Shown in pieces: positions 33,255 through 42,352 of a stretch of 64,000 nucleotides of DNA. The stretch is taken from assembly GCA_028673005.1 (NCBI GenBank), contig CM054120.1:61688057-61752056 (forward strand), given 5' to 3'. Each line of letters starts with the position of its first letter. The first letter of the stretch is position 1. A program made the translations under genes and the position numbers. The notes under the pieces were generated by a model, which ran no database searches, was not told the origin of the DNA, and saw only the letters and a program-made list of their open reading frames with translations. This DNA is from Tanypteryx hageni. Lineage: Eukaryota > Arthropoda > Insecta > Odonata > Petaluridae.

Positions 33255-36200
33255 ATGGAAAAACACTGGAAAAAAAGAAAATTGAGTGAATATTTAGACA
33301 GTTATACAAACAGTCCGATCGTGGGTAATGATTTAGAAAGTGAAAGAGACACGTCGGTGATCGGCGATAAAAAAAGAAGAGTTGAAGAAGACGAAGTAGA
33401 AGTAGCATTTAATGGTTCTTTGAGAACCTATAAATTTAGTAATATTAAGGATTGTAAGAGTGTAGAAACATTTCTAGAAAATAAAAGAATATATTTGGTT
33501 GATAAAATTAGAAAAAATTTAATAGTAGATAAAACATTAAAATTTAACATATTTTTAGAATGTAACTTCGTCAATATTGCTGGTGAAGAACAGAAGCGAG
33601 CTTTCAAAACTAAAAATGTAGCTGTTTATATGGATTCAAATGTAGGTGAGATGGTAGATTCAGCCCTAAAAAAAATCACATGTGAGATGGAAGAGAGTGG
33701 AACAAAAAAAAGTGGGTGGATGTTAAATGAAATTGTTCACATATTACTTAGAATTAACGTGTTTAAACCTTTAAGAGGAAGAAAATATATTAATCTACCA
33801 AATTGCATAGCATCAACTAGAGCATGTGTAAATGTGCAAAATTTAGACAATAATTGTTTTCGATATTCTATTCTTGGAAAATTAGTTACCATTCACCATC
33901 CTGAGAGAGTAAGTTCCTACAGAAATATAACTCATTCTTACGATTTTGACTGTATAAATTTTCCCACACCTTTGAATCAGATAAAATTATTTGAACGTCG
34001 AAATAACATTAGCATCAACGTATTCGGTATTGATAATGACTCTAATGTGTATCCGTTGAAAGTTGTTGATGAAGAATTAGTGGATCATCGCGATCTGTTG
34101 CTATTGACTGAGGGCAAAGAAATTCACTATGTTTGGATAAAGAACTTCAATAGACTAATTTCCCGTCAACTTATTAAAAGTAAACGTTCAATATCGATTT
34201 GTAAACGATGTTTAATTACTACACAGGTATTGACCGTGAAATTCGATTAAGAAATCATTTAGAATTATGTAAATTTAATCATCCAACAAGAATTGTTCTG
34301 CCTGAAATTAAAGATGGTAAAGTACCGCATATAGAATTTAAAAATTATCAAAACAAACTTCGAGTTCCCTTTGTAATTTATGCTGATATCGAATCAATAT
34401 TACTACCCATTCAAGGTTGTCCTGGAGATCCGACAAGTTCCCACACGTCTTTATATCAGAAACATGAAGCAATGAGCTTTTGCTTTTATGTTAAATCATC
34501 TTTTGCGGCAGATATTATTCCACAGAAACCATACATATATCGAGGAGTAGATGCAGAATATAAATTAGTAGAGTACTTAGCTTATCTAGCAAACAAAATT
34601 TCAGATATTTATGCAAGGAAAATTGGAATGATAGAATTAACGTCAATACAAGAAGAAAATTACAAAAACTGTGCTGATTGTCATATTTGCGGAGGAAAAA
34701 TTGAAGAAAATAGCAAAAATTATAAAGTTAAAGATCATTGTCATTTGAGTGGGGAGTTTAGAGGAGCTGCTCATCGAATATGTAATTTAAATTTTAAGAA
34801 TCCGAATTTCATTCCTGTGTACATACACAATTTGAGTGGATATGATTCACATTTTATTATAAAAGAACTGGGAAATATTCCAGGGAGGATAGGAGTGATT
34901 CCCAATACAGAGGAGCGATATATTAGCTTTATAAAGTATATTGGGAACATACAGTTAAGATTTGTGGATACATATAGATTTATGCGTCAAAATTCGTAGA
35001 GACATCAAAACACTTTCATGGTGAACAATTTAAATTAATTACAAAGAAAGGTGTTTTTCCATATGATTTCATCGATTGTTTTGAAAAATTAGAATTGCCA
35101 TTTCTTCCTCCGATGGATTCTTTTGTAAATAAATTAAATGAAACTGAGCTTTCTATTTCTGACTATGAGCATGCTAAAAAAGTGTGGGAGACTTTCAATG
35201 TTAAAAACTTAGGGGAGTACAGCGATATATATCTGACGGGTGACGTTGTGGGACTCGTCGATGTATTTGAGAATTTCCGCAGTGAATGTTTGCAATCATA
35301 TGGTTTGGATCCTAGTTACTATTTCACATCCCACGGACTTGCTTGGGAAGCCGCCCTCAAACATAGTAAAGCAAAATTAGATCTACTGACTGATTACGAT
35401 ATGATTATTATGATAGAACGTGGAATCAGGGGAGGTTTGGCTCAATGTGTTAAACGATATTCGAAAGCAAACAATAAGTACATGAATGAAAATAATCCTA
35501 GAGAAGAAAGTTCATATATAGCATATATAGACGCAAATAACTTGTATGGGTATAGTATGTGTAAAAAAATGCCTTATTCGGGATTTAGATGGGTTGATCC
35601 AAAAGATATAGGAGACATTGAAGAGATTGATGATGAAGGCACCGTAGGGTATTTGTTAGATGTAGATTTGGAATACCCAAGTTACCTTCACGATCAGCAT
35701 AACGAATTTCCCCTTCTACCTGAAAATGATAACCCGCCAGGTTCAGATCAGAAAAAACTTCTAACAACATTATTCAATAAGAAACGCTATGTAATTCACA
35801 TTTCTCTGTTGAAACAAACATTACAGCTAGGGTTAAAATTAAAAAATATTAATAGAATAATAGAATTTCAACAATCTAATTGGCTTGAGTCATATATAAT
35901 AAATAATACTGAGAAGCGGAAATTGGCTACTAACGATTTCGAAAAGGAATTCTTTAAATTAATGAACAATTCAGTTTTTGGGAAATCTATGGAGAACGTA
36001 CGTAAAAGAATTGAATTGATCTGTGACATGAAAAGATTGCAAAAAGTAATAGCAAAAAGTAATTTTCTAGATCGAACCATATATTCGGAAAATCTGGTCG
36101 CAGTACATATGGCGAAAGAAAAAATTGTTTTTGATAAACCCATTTATGTAGGAATGGCAATTTTAGATTTATCTAAAATTTTAATGTATGATTTTCATTA

Positions 36201-36732
36201 CAACGTAATGAAGTCCATGTATGATAAAGAAAATCTAAAATTGTTGTATATGGATACAGATTCATTTATTTACGAGGTAAAAACGGATGATTTTTATGAA
36301 GACTTGATAAAAAATATTTCTTTCTTTGATACTTCAGACTATCCAACTGATCACAAATGTTATTCTTTGGCAAATAAGAAAGTGTTGGGTAAATTTAAAG
36401 ATGAAGCCTGTGCAAAATCAATCTCTGAATTTGTAGGATTGAGAGCAAAGATGTATTCCATTATCATCGACGGTGAGGAAAAAAAGCGTGCCAAAGGCGT
36501 TAAAAAATGCGCCGTTAACAATAAAATAAAATTCAAAGATTATTTGGACTGTTTGAATGAAAGTAAAGAAAAAATGACATCATTTAGACAGATAAGATCT
36601 AAAAAACATGAGTTATATTCTGTAGAAGTGAACAAACTATCGTTATCACCTTTTGATGACAAGAGGTACATTTTATGTGATGGAATCAATACATTAGCTC
36701 ATGGTCATTACTTAACTCCGAATGACGAATGA
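33255..36732 (+). pseudogene. polB: Protein-primed DNA polymerase B, broken by two frame changes
   Basis: This is the replicative polymerase of the element, expected to start synthesis from a terminal protein at the TIRs. Coding runs in three segments in three frames: 33255-34250, 34208-34999, and from about 34981 to 36732. Segment 2 carries ExoI (YADIES), a zinc-binding insert with CHICG...DHCH, and ExoII (HNLSGYDSHF). Segment 3 carries motif A (DANNLYGYSM, near 35539-35568), motif B (KLMNNSVFGKSMENVR, near 35955-36003) and motif C (YMDTDS, 36247-36264). Frame changes lie near 34.21 kb and 34.98 kb, within otherwise conserved sequence. No catalytic residue appears lost, so the damage may be recent or a sequencing artefact. 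Confidence 0.92.
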
Positions 36733-36737
36733 AAATC

Positions 36738-36953
36738 ATTTTTTTTTCTATTTAGTTTTTAGTATTGATATTTCTGTACTTTTTAAGTGAAATGTGCGTG
36801 CAATTGAAATATTTTTTTTCTATTTAGTTTTTAGTATTGATATTTCTGTACTTTTTATGTGATATGTGTGCGCAATTGAAATAATTTTTTTCTATTTAGT
36901 TTTTAGTATTGATATTTCTGTACTTTTTATGTGAAATGTGTGCGCAATTGAAT
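36738..36953 (+). repeat. Three 72-bp direct repeats at the convergent gene junction
   Basis: The unit TCTATTTAGTTTTTAGTATT...GCAATTGAA begins at 36747, 36819 and 36891, a strict 72-bp period with few substitutions. It lies just after the polymerase stop and before the convergent integrase 3' end. It probably serves transcription termination or replication, but nothing in the sequence decides this. Confidence 0.85.
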
Positions 36954-36994
36954 TGAGCTTTATTCTATTGGTGATGGAAAATTATTTCCTAAAT

Positions 36995-37036
36995 TTGAAT
37001 AAAAACAATTGAATATGAAACATGAATCTTTTATTT
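36995..37036. terminator. Overlapping poly(A) signals of convergent transcripts
   Basis: Plus-strand AATAAA occurs near 36999 and minus-strand AATAAA (TTTATTTATT on plus) at about 37028-37035, right at the integrase stop. They would end the two converging transcripts within about 40 bp. Confidence 0.5.
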
Positions 37037-37961
37037 ATTTCAACATTTGATTTACATCTTCCCATGTGTTATAACAATTGTCGAATCCCAACCATTTAAT
37101 GTACGCCTTATCACCACGTCTCTTCAAAATCTTTTCCACTAAGTAAACATCCTGGAACTTTGTTTTCTGCAATTCCTCTTGATAAAAGCCGCCTTTAATA
37201 GGTTGATTATTTTGGTCTCTGAGAATATAAGTTGGTGGAACCGTATTTTTTACTTCATCTATGACAAATATCTCTGTAGACCAAGAAGGCGTAAAACCTT
37301 TTTCAAATATTGCCTTGCTTTTTGATATGCGTACATTGTCCCCTTCACTAAATTTGACCTTTTTAGCGCCTTTTCTTATTTTCCTTTGATAAATTCTTGA
37401 TAATATATCCTTTTCATTCTCCTTAGTGACATCAGCAGGTTTCATCTTGATCGTTCTATGTACCCTATTATTATACTCTTGAACTAAAATAGGTAATATT
37501 GTTAACCATTTGTGGTTACCTTGTAAACTAAATCGTTTCCACATTTCAGTTTTAAGAGTACGGTTCCATCGTTCTACTATTGAAGCTTTCATTGTGCTAA
37601 ATGTGCTGTAATGGTTAATTCCATGTTTTTCCATCAAACCAATGAATTTATTGTTGTAAAACTCTTTCCCTTGATCAGTTTGAATATTTCTCGGTTTCCT
37701 TTGTTTGAGAATCATCTTCACAGCCCGCGAGACATCTTCTGAGGTTTTTCGTTTCACAGGAACAGCCCAAGCGTATTTTGATAAGGCATCTATCATGGTT
37801 AATAGGTATTTGTATCCTCGATTTTCACTTGAATAAGGAAGCATTTCTACCAAATCAGCTTGCCATAAGTCGTCCAAACCTTTTATCAGAACTTTTCTTC
37901 GTTCATAATTCTTCCTCGCTGGTTTGTGAAGTTCATTGACAATTCCACGTCTGATATCCAT
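37035..37961 (-). CDS. Polinton integrase with C-terminal chromodomain
   Basis: A retroviral-type (rve) integrase that would insert the element and create the 6-bp duplication. Numbering from the in-frame GTG two codons upstream, the acidic triad is D38 (DLWQADLVEM), D98 (IQTDQGKEFY) and E132 (IVERWNRTLK), a D-59-D-33-E spacing. A chromodomain fills residues 273-310 (VEKILKRRGDKAYIKWLG...YNTWE), which could guide target choice. The ATG at 37961 is taken as start; the frame stays open about 60 bp further without another ATG. An N-terminal HHCC zinc finger is not seen. The frame appears intact. Confidence 0.93.
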   Translation of the reverse strand: MDIRRGIVNELHKPARKNYERRKVLIKGLDDLWQADLVEMLPYSSENRGYKYLLTMIDALSKYAWAVPVKRKTSEDVSRAVKMILKQRKPRNIQTDQGKEFYNNKFIGLMEKHGINHYSTFSTMKASIVERWNRTLKTEMWKRFSLQGNHKWLTILPILVQEYNNRVHRTIKMKPADVTKENEKDILSRIYQRKIRKGAKKVKFSEGDNVRISKSKAIFEKGFTPSWSTEIFVIDEVKNTVPPTYILRDQNNQPIKGGFYQEELQKTKFQDVYLVEKILKRRGDKAYIKWLGFDNCYNTWEDVNQMLK

Positions 37962-38016
37962 CTTCACGTCTAGGTTGACTGCATAATTATTCCGTGACCG
38001 TTGAAATGTTCCTCTA

Positions 38017-38774
38017 TTAATACTGACGTTTTAAAAGCAATCTCCTCAAATAACCCAAATTGACAACGTCTGTTTCTTCCACAGGATCTCTCACATTAGT
38101 CAGAGCATGTCCGCGTGCATCAAATTTATTCTTATTTAGCGTGATAGTGTTATTTGCAACATGATTTAGATGAACTGTTGAGCTTTCAAGCAAAGTCTTA
38201 AAATTAACAGCGTCACTTTCATCTTGAGGGTTTGATACGTTTGTTATCCGATGACTTTTCACATCTATCACACCGCTATCCATGATAACAGCATTCTGTA
38301 ATTTTGTAAGCAAGGTCTTATAATTAACTGCATCATATTCATCCTGAGGATCATTCAAATCCGTTATTCGGGTTTTCTTTGCACTCGTAGTGTCTTTTGC
38401 TATTGTTATAGCATTTGAAGCAAAAAACGTTTATTTACTACATCACCCTCATCTATTGGTTCTTTCGCACTTACGATTCTTCGTCCACCTGCTGAAATAT
38501 AATGTCTCGTCGCTCCTGGTATTCGAAAGTCCACGTACTCTTTTGAGACAGCATCTCTAGGTTGAAGAGATTTGCCTATATTAGATATGCGACGATTGTC
38601 AGCATTTATTTGATGTTCAGTCAATGAAAGTGTGTTATCTCTCAAATATCCTTTTGTGACAGCATCATTGGTGTCTATAGGAGAAGCTAAATTTGTTAGA
38701 CGATTTCCTAGCATATCATACGAATCCATCCTCCTTCTTCTCCTCAAAGAACGTCCAAACTTATCCACAGGCAT
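38017..38774 (-). pseudogene. Fibre-like repeat protein, one frame change
   Basis: Two abutting frames encode about five copies of a repeat close to (R/H)xITN(V/I/L)xxPxDExDAVNxxYL; examples are NRLTNLASPIDTNDAVTKGY and HRITNVSNPQDESDAVNFKT. Such units form trimeric beta-structured shafts in phage and viral fibres and collars, so a receptor-binding or spike role is inferred. The reading frame changes at a run of six A (plus strand 38422-38427), splitting the repeats into 38406-38774 and 38017-38358. The homopolymer context makes an assembly error plausible. It sits between integrase and the 258-aa protein in the leftward operon. Confidence 0.65.
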
Positions 38775-38808
38775 TATTTTACTGCGAAAGTAAAATCGCT
38801 ATCATATC

Positions 38809-39585
38809 TTATATAATGATATCGCTATCTCTAAGCTCTTCTATGATGGCGACAATTTCATTGTCGTGACCTGAATGCCCCGAAGCCTTAGATGAAAGAA
38901 TTAATTTAAGTCTGTCCACAAGTTCATTCGGGTCATCCCAATACTCAATGATAGGTTGTGAAACATCCATCCCTCGGCCTGCTGTAGAATTGGGAAACAA
39001 TTTAGATATAATTTTTACGTACTTAGATCCTCGATTACTGTTTATCTTCTCCCGACTATTATATCCTCGTTTATGAGCATTGGTATCTATTAATATTTGA
39101 CGATAGTTTTCCATATCCTTAGGCTTAATTTCATCCATTTTTGGTTTCGTCATAAATAAAAGCTCAAGCAGTCCCGGTGTCTCAACATAAGTCTTATCTC
39201 TCACGATGAGGTTTTCATCATCCATTTCAACAGGTGAATCTCCAATAAACCAATCAGTTCCGCTATATCTGACTCCAAAAGTACGATCTAATCTCTTATC
39301 ATTGCTCATAACCAATTTAATGTAATTACTAAAAAGAGTTTTGTCTGGAGATTTTTCATCGGACTGTTTATTTACAGTAGGTTTGGAGATATTTTGAGAT
39401 TTGGTTTGTCGCACGAGGTCATTTAAAGGATCAACAATTGGTTTAAATGACTGTGATAAAAAATCTTGTTCTGATCTCTGCGCTCTTTTTAAATTATTGT
39501 ATTTCTCTCGGATATTATCACTTCTTTTAATGATTTCACGAGTCAGATCCTCTTCAGCTTTTCTCTTTCTTTTATCTTGAAACAT
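38809..39585 (-). CDS. Conserved 258-aa Polinton-associated protein (DUF8207-like)
   Basis: The intact frame begins MFQDKRKRKAEEDLTREI. It has a charged N-terminal half with a probable coiled coil (residues 1-50). A globular segment follows, containing FGVRYSGTDWFIGDSPVEMD and YVETPGLLELLF (about 103-145). This RY...W.IGDS...Y..TPGLLELL signature recurs in proteins encoded beside the packaging ATPase in arthropod Polinton-like elements. I believe it corresponds to DUF8207, without certainty. A basic, Ser/Arg-rich region follows. A virion core or capsid-associated role is suggested by position only. Confidence 0.7.
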   Translation of the reverse strand: MFQDKRKRKAEEDLTREIIKRSDNIREKYNNLKRAQRSEQDFLSQSFKPIVDPLNDLVRQTKSQNISKPTVNKQSDEKSPDKTLFSNYIKLVMSNDKRLDRTFGVRYSGTDWFIGDSPVEMDDENLIVRDKTYVETPGLLELLFMTKPKMDEIKPKDMENYRQILIDTNAHKRGYNSREKINSNRGSKYVKIISKLFPNSTAGRGMDVSQPIIEYWDDPNELVDRLKLILSSKASGHSGHDNEIVAIIEELRDSDIII

Positions 39586-39619
39586 ATCGGTTTAATTACC
39601 CTGTAAACACTGAATGAAC

Positions 39620-40315
39620 CTATGAAATGTTGTGTGGTTTTATAAAAGAATCAAACATTTTTCTATAGCGTCCCTTATTAATATCACATTCTTTATCTAT
39701 TACCATAAAGCCATATTTATCCCTCCAACACTCCATGCATATGTTCTTAAATTGCGCAAAGGTCATATCCGTATTTACATGATCATCATAAATATGCTTG
39801 AGATTTAATTCATCCTGCTTAAAAAGTATAATCAAATTTACATTATCCCGTATCAATTGCTTCGGAACTTTTGAATAAGTCTGAGCAAGATAAAAACAAT
39901 CAACCATCTTGTGCCGACCACTGCTAAAATATATTCTCATATTATCTTGCTTTTCACAAGAAATGTCATCAAATATAAATACAGAGTGCGGTCTTACATC
40001 ATCTATATTTACAACTCCTTTGTTGTCTTTGAAAAAGAAGTGTCCAATTTCAGGAACTAAGGAAAGAATATTTTGCAGAAATAAATATTTTGGTTGATTC
40101 AACGACTTACTGTATAAATACACGTTTTCATACTTTAGCCCATTTGTCTCTGTGAGAAGATTAATTACTACATTTGTTTTACCAGAATTAGATGGACCGC
40201 AAACAATGCAGCGGATACTTTCAGGAAGCAAGGGACCATGCCTCTCGCGCGGTTTACATTCATCAAACGAGAATGTACCTATCGGGAGCTTTTCGCACTG
40301 TTCCTCTACCTCCAT
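39620..40315 (-). CDS. FtsK/A32-like genome-packaging ATPase
   Basis: A 231-residue P-loop ATPase predicted to pump the linear genome into capsids. Walker A is GPSNSGKT (residues 40-47) and Walker B is SVFIFDDIS (111-119). A conserved segment FSSGRHKMVDCFYLAQTYSKVP follows, where Polinton and adintovirus ATPases keep a GRH...Q pattern. Length fits the family (about 220-260). It starts 65 bp from the divergent phospholipase-type gene, sharing a short bidirectional promoter, and its stop lies 34 bp before the next leftward gene. Confidence 0.93.
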   Translation of the reverse strand: MEVEEQCEKLPIGTFSFDECKPRERHGPLLPESIRCIVCGPSNSGKTNVVINLLTETNGLKYENVYLYSKSLNQPKYLFLQNILSLVPEIGHFFFKDNKGVVNIDDVRPHSVFIFDDISCEKQDNMRIYFSSGRHKMVDCFYLAQTYSKVPKQLIRDNVNLIILFKQDELNLKHIYDDHVNTDMTFAQFKNICMECWRDKYGFMVIDKECDINKGRYRKMFDSFIKPHNIS

Positions 40316-40380
40316 TATAATGATATTCTTTCCACCGTGAGTTTAAATAAATAGCAAAACAAACTTTCTACCACATTAGT
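40316..40380. promoter_or_regulatory. Bidirectional promoter interval
   Basis: Only 65 bp separates the divergent ATPase and phospholipase-type genes. It contains TTTAAATAAAT (A/T-rich, TATA-like in both directions) near 40342-40352. No other element is recognised. Confidence 0.45.
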
Positions 40381-41151
40381 ATGAGTCGGTACGCATCTGG
40401 AAAAGGACTGGTGAATAGTGTCATTAATAAGTTACCATTTGAGCTTCATTTACCAGGGTACCAATTCTGTGGTCCAGGGACGAAATTAAAACAACGTCTT
40501 GCAAGAGGAGATCAAGGTATAAATCCACTAGATGCTTATTGTAAACAACACGACATAGCATACTCTAAATCTAAAGATTTATCTGATAGACATAAAGCCG
40601 ACCTCGATCTAGCCGAAAAGGCTTGGCAACGTGTAAAATCAAAAGACGCGAGTTTAGGTGAAAAGATATCTGCAGGTATAGTTACGAATATAATGAAAGC
40701 AAAAGTGAAGGTGGGTAGTGGAACTAGAAAGTCTAACTGTTTTAGAAATATCATGCGGAGAGCTCGAGTAGCAATGAAAAACTTGAAAAATAAAAACCTA
40801 AATCAGGCTGCTAAATTAACACTTAATGTTATTCGAAGGGATGTGAAAAAGAAAAGGAGTAAATATACTACGCATAGAGTTATACCAATTCCAAAGACTG
40901 GAGGAATTATCCCACTAATACCTTTATTTGCAGGGTTGTCAGCATTAGGTGGTTTGGCAGGTGGTGCATCAGGTATAATAAAAGCTGCTTCTGAGGCAAA
41001 TGCCGCAAAAAAGAGATTGGAAGAATCGAAAAGACATAATGCTAGAATGGAAGCAATAGCGTTGCGTGGGAAAGGGCTCTATATGAAACCATATAAGAAG
41101 GGATTAGGCTTATACATTTCACCACCGAATAAAAAAAAAACTTTTAAGTAG
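40381..41151 (+). CDS. Phospholipase A2 domain protein with pX/core-like tail
   Basis: A 256-residue protein. Its N-terminal domain resembles the phospholipase A2 of parvovirus VP1: a calcium loop with Y27..CGPG (30-33) and the catalytic pair H57-D58 in DAYCKQHDIAY. In virions such domains open endosomal membranes during entry. The middle is very basic (about 95-165). A hydrophobic Gly-rich helix (GGIIPLIPLFAGLSALGGLA) follows, then a tail with repeated GKGLYMKPYKKGLGLYI words that recalls adenovirus core/pX or pVI-like proteins. It therefore looks like a fusion of a membrane-active enzyme and a DNA-binding core protein. It overlaps the protease frame at its 3' end. Confidence 0.88.
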   Translation: MSRYASGKGLVNSVINKLPFELHLPGYQFCGPGTKLKQRLARGDQGINPLDAYCKQHDIAYSKSKDLSDRHKADLDLAEKAWQRVKSKDASLGEKISAGIVTNIMKAKVKVGSGTRKSNCFRNIMRRARVAMKNLKNKNLNQAAKLTLNVIRRDVKKKRSKYTTHRVIPIPKTGGIIPLIPLFAGLSALGGLAGGASGIIKAASEANAAKKRLEESKRHNARMEAIALRGKGLYMKPYKKGLGLYISPPNKKKTFK

Positions 41152-41152
41152 G

Positions 41153-41527
41153 TTACCTAAGAGAGCGCTCTCCAATTTTGATCTACTTCACTATGTTAAG
41201 AAGTTAAATATTCCAAATTTTCGAGGCGTATTTATGAGAGACGGATTGCCTTTACGATCGCCGTGGTCTAATGAGAGTGGTATTGTAAATTTGGATGACT
41301 CTGATGGGGCGGGAACACATTGGGTGTGTTACAGAAAAACGGGCAAACATGTTGATTACTTTGACAGTTTTGGAAATCTTCCACCACCTACAGAACTCCT
41401 AAATTATTTTAAAAATAGCACGATTCATTATAACAGAGATAGATATCAGAAAACAAAAGCTGTAAATTGCGGTCATTTATGTTTAAAATTTTTGAATAAA
41501 GATGCTAACATCTGGAATTGTAATTAG
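41153..41527 (+). CDS. Adenain-like cysteine protease (5' start unclear)
   Basis: Maturation protease of the adenovirus (C5) type, expected to cleave capsid precursors. Catalytic residues, numbered from the ATG at 41234: H29 (GTHWVCY), D44 (DYFDSFG), the oxyanion Gln in YQK (Q72) and C79 (NCGHLCL). Family-like sequence begins well before that ATG: LSNFDLLHYVKKLNIPNFRG is encoded from about 41171. The frame has no ATG between its stop at 41105 and 41234. It overlaps the preceding gene, whose last codons contain a run of ten A (41131-41140). Non-AUG initiation, slippage at that run, or a lost start are possible. Confidence 0.88.
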   Translation, partial: LPKRALSNFDLLHYVKKLNIPNFRGVFMRDGLPLRSPWSNESGIVNLDDSDGAGTHWVCYRKTGKHVDYFDSFGNLPPPTELLNYFKNSTIHYNRDRYQKTKAVNCGHLCLKFLNKDANIWNCN

Positions 41528-41529
41528 TC

Positions 41530-42213
41530 ATGTCTTGGACGTTAACGTTTACGGGTAAAACATCCACTCTTAATGCTGATTATTTTCCCGAGATCACCTT
41601 GGATGCTGATAAAAATTATAGCATAGGATGTGTGAGTTTAGAAACTTATTATACAATACCTAACGTGTTCGATGGGAACAATATCTTCCACTATGGAAGA
41701 GGAAATTCTGTGGTAATACCAACAGGAACATATGAAATTGATGATTTAAACGAATATTTACAAAGTGTTTTAGGAAAAGATGCTATAAAGATCGAAGCAA
41801 ATAATAATACTTTACGTTCAGCATTGACTTGTAACTTTGAGGTGGATTTTACTAAACATGGTTCGATAGCATCACTTCTCGGATTTGCGAAGAGAAAATT
41901 GGAAGCAAAAGTAAGACACATATCAGACAATATTGTAGACGTTTTTCACGTAAATGACATTCTTATCGAATGTAACATTGTAGAAGGTTCGTATAAAAAC
42001 GGTGAGAATGTGCATATATTACATCAGTTTTTTCCTGAAGTTCCACCGGGGTATAAAATAATAGAAAGACCTAGTGAGATAATTTATTTGCCTGTGAATA
42101 CCAGAACGATAAACAACATCACTCTCAGATTGTTAGATCAAAACGGAAATCCAGTAGACTTCCGCAACGAAACTATTACAATTAGATTACATTTAAAGGA
42201 AAATGGGTCTTGA
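41530..42213 (+). CDS. Minor capsid (penton-like) protein
   Basis: A 227-residue intact protein beginning MSWTLTFTGKTSTLNADYFP. It is predicted to be the single jelly-roll protein at capsid vertices of Polinton-type virions. Family-like blocks are NYSIGCVSLETYYTIPNV (about 29-46), GTYEIDDLNEYL (65-76) and a C-terminal IIERPSEIIYLPVNTR...GNPVDFRNETITIRLHL. The order protease, penton, hexon is the usual one. It starts 2 bp after the protease stop and overlaps the next small frame by 11 bp, indicating a tight late operon. Confidence 0.88.
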   Translation: MSWTLTFTGKTSTLNADYFPEITLDADKNYSIGCVSLETYYTIPNVFDGNNIFHYGRGNSVVIPTGTYEIDDLNEYLQSVLGKDAIKIEANNNTLRSALTCNFEVDFTKHGSIASLLGFAKRKLEAKVRHISDNIVDVFHVNDILIECNIVEGSYKNGENVHILHQFFPEVPPGYKIIERPSEIIYLPVNTRTINNITLRLLDQNGNPVDFRNETITIRLHLKENGS

Positions 42214-42352
42214 TTTTACTCGAAATCCTTATAATCGCGGTGCGGCGATGAGATGGATTAGTACACCACGTACTGCTAAACCGTTATCATCTAATAACAT
42301 ACAGTTTCTAGAATCTCTCGGGTTCCGTCTGCATCCGAAATGGATATATTAA
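42203..42352 (+). CDS. 49-aa overlapping ORF between penton and hexon genes
   Basis: The frame begins MGLDFTRNPYNRGAAM and ends LGFRLHPKWIY. It overlaps the penton gene by 11 bp and the hexon gene by 13 bp, so it exactly bridges the gap between two essential capsid genes. Apart from this frame the 126-bp gap would be unusually long for the operon. It is basic (several Arg, Lys) and may be a small capsid cement or cofactor. I know no named domain. Real coding is likely from the fit, but unproven. Confidence 0.6.
   Translation: MGLDFTRNPYNRGAAMRWISTPRTAKPLSSNNIQFLESLGFRLHPKWIY

Noticed and set aside
41691..41930. Antisense frames inside capsid, polymerase and ATPase genes
   Set aside because: They are shadows of strongly conserved genes on the other strand and have no homology.
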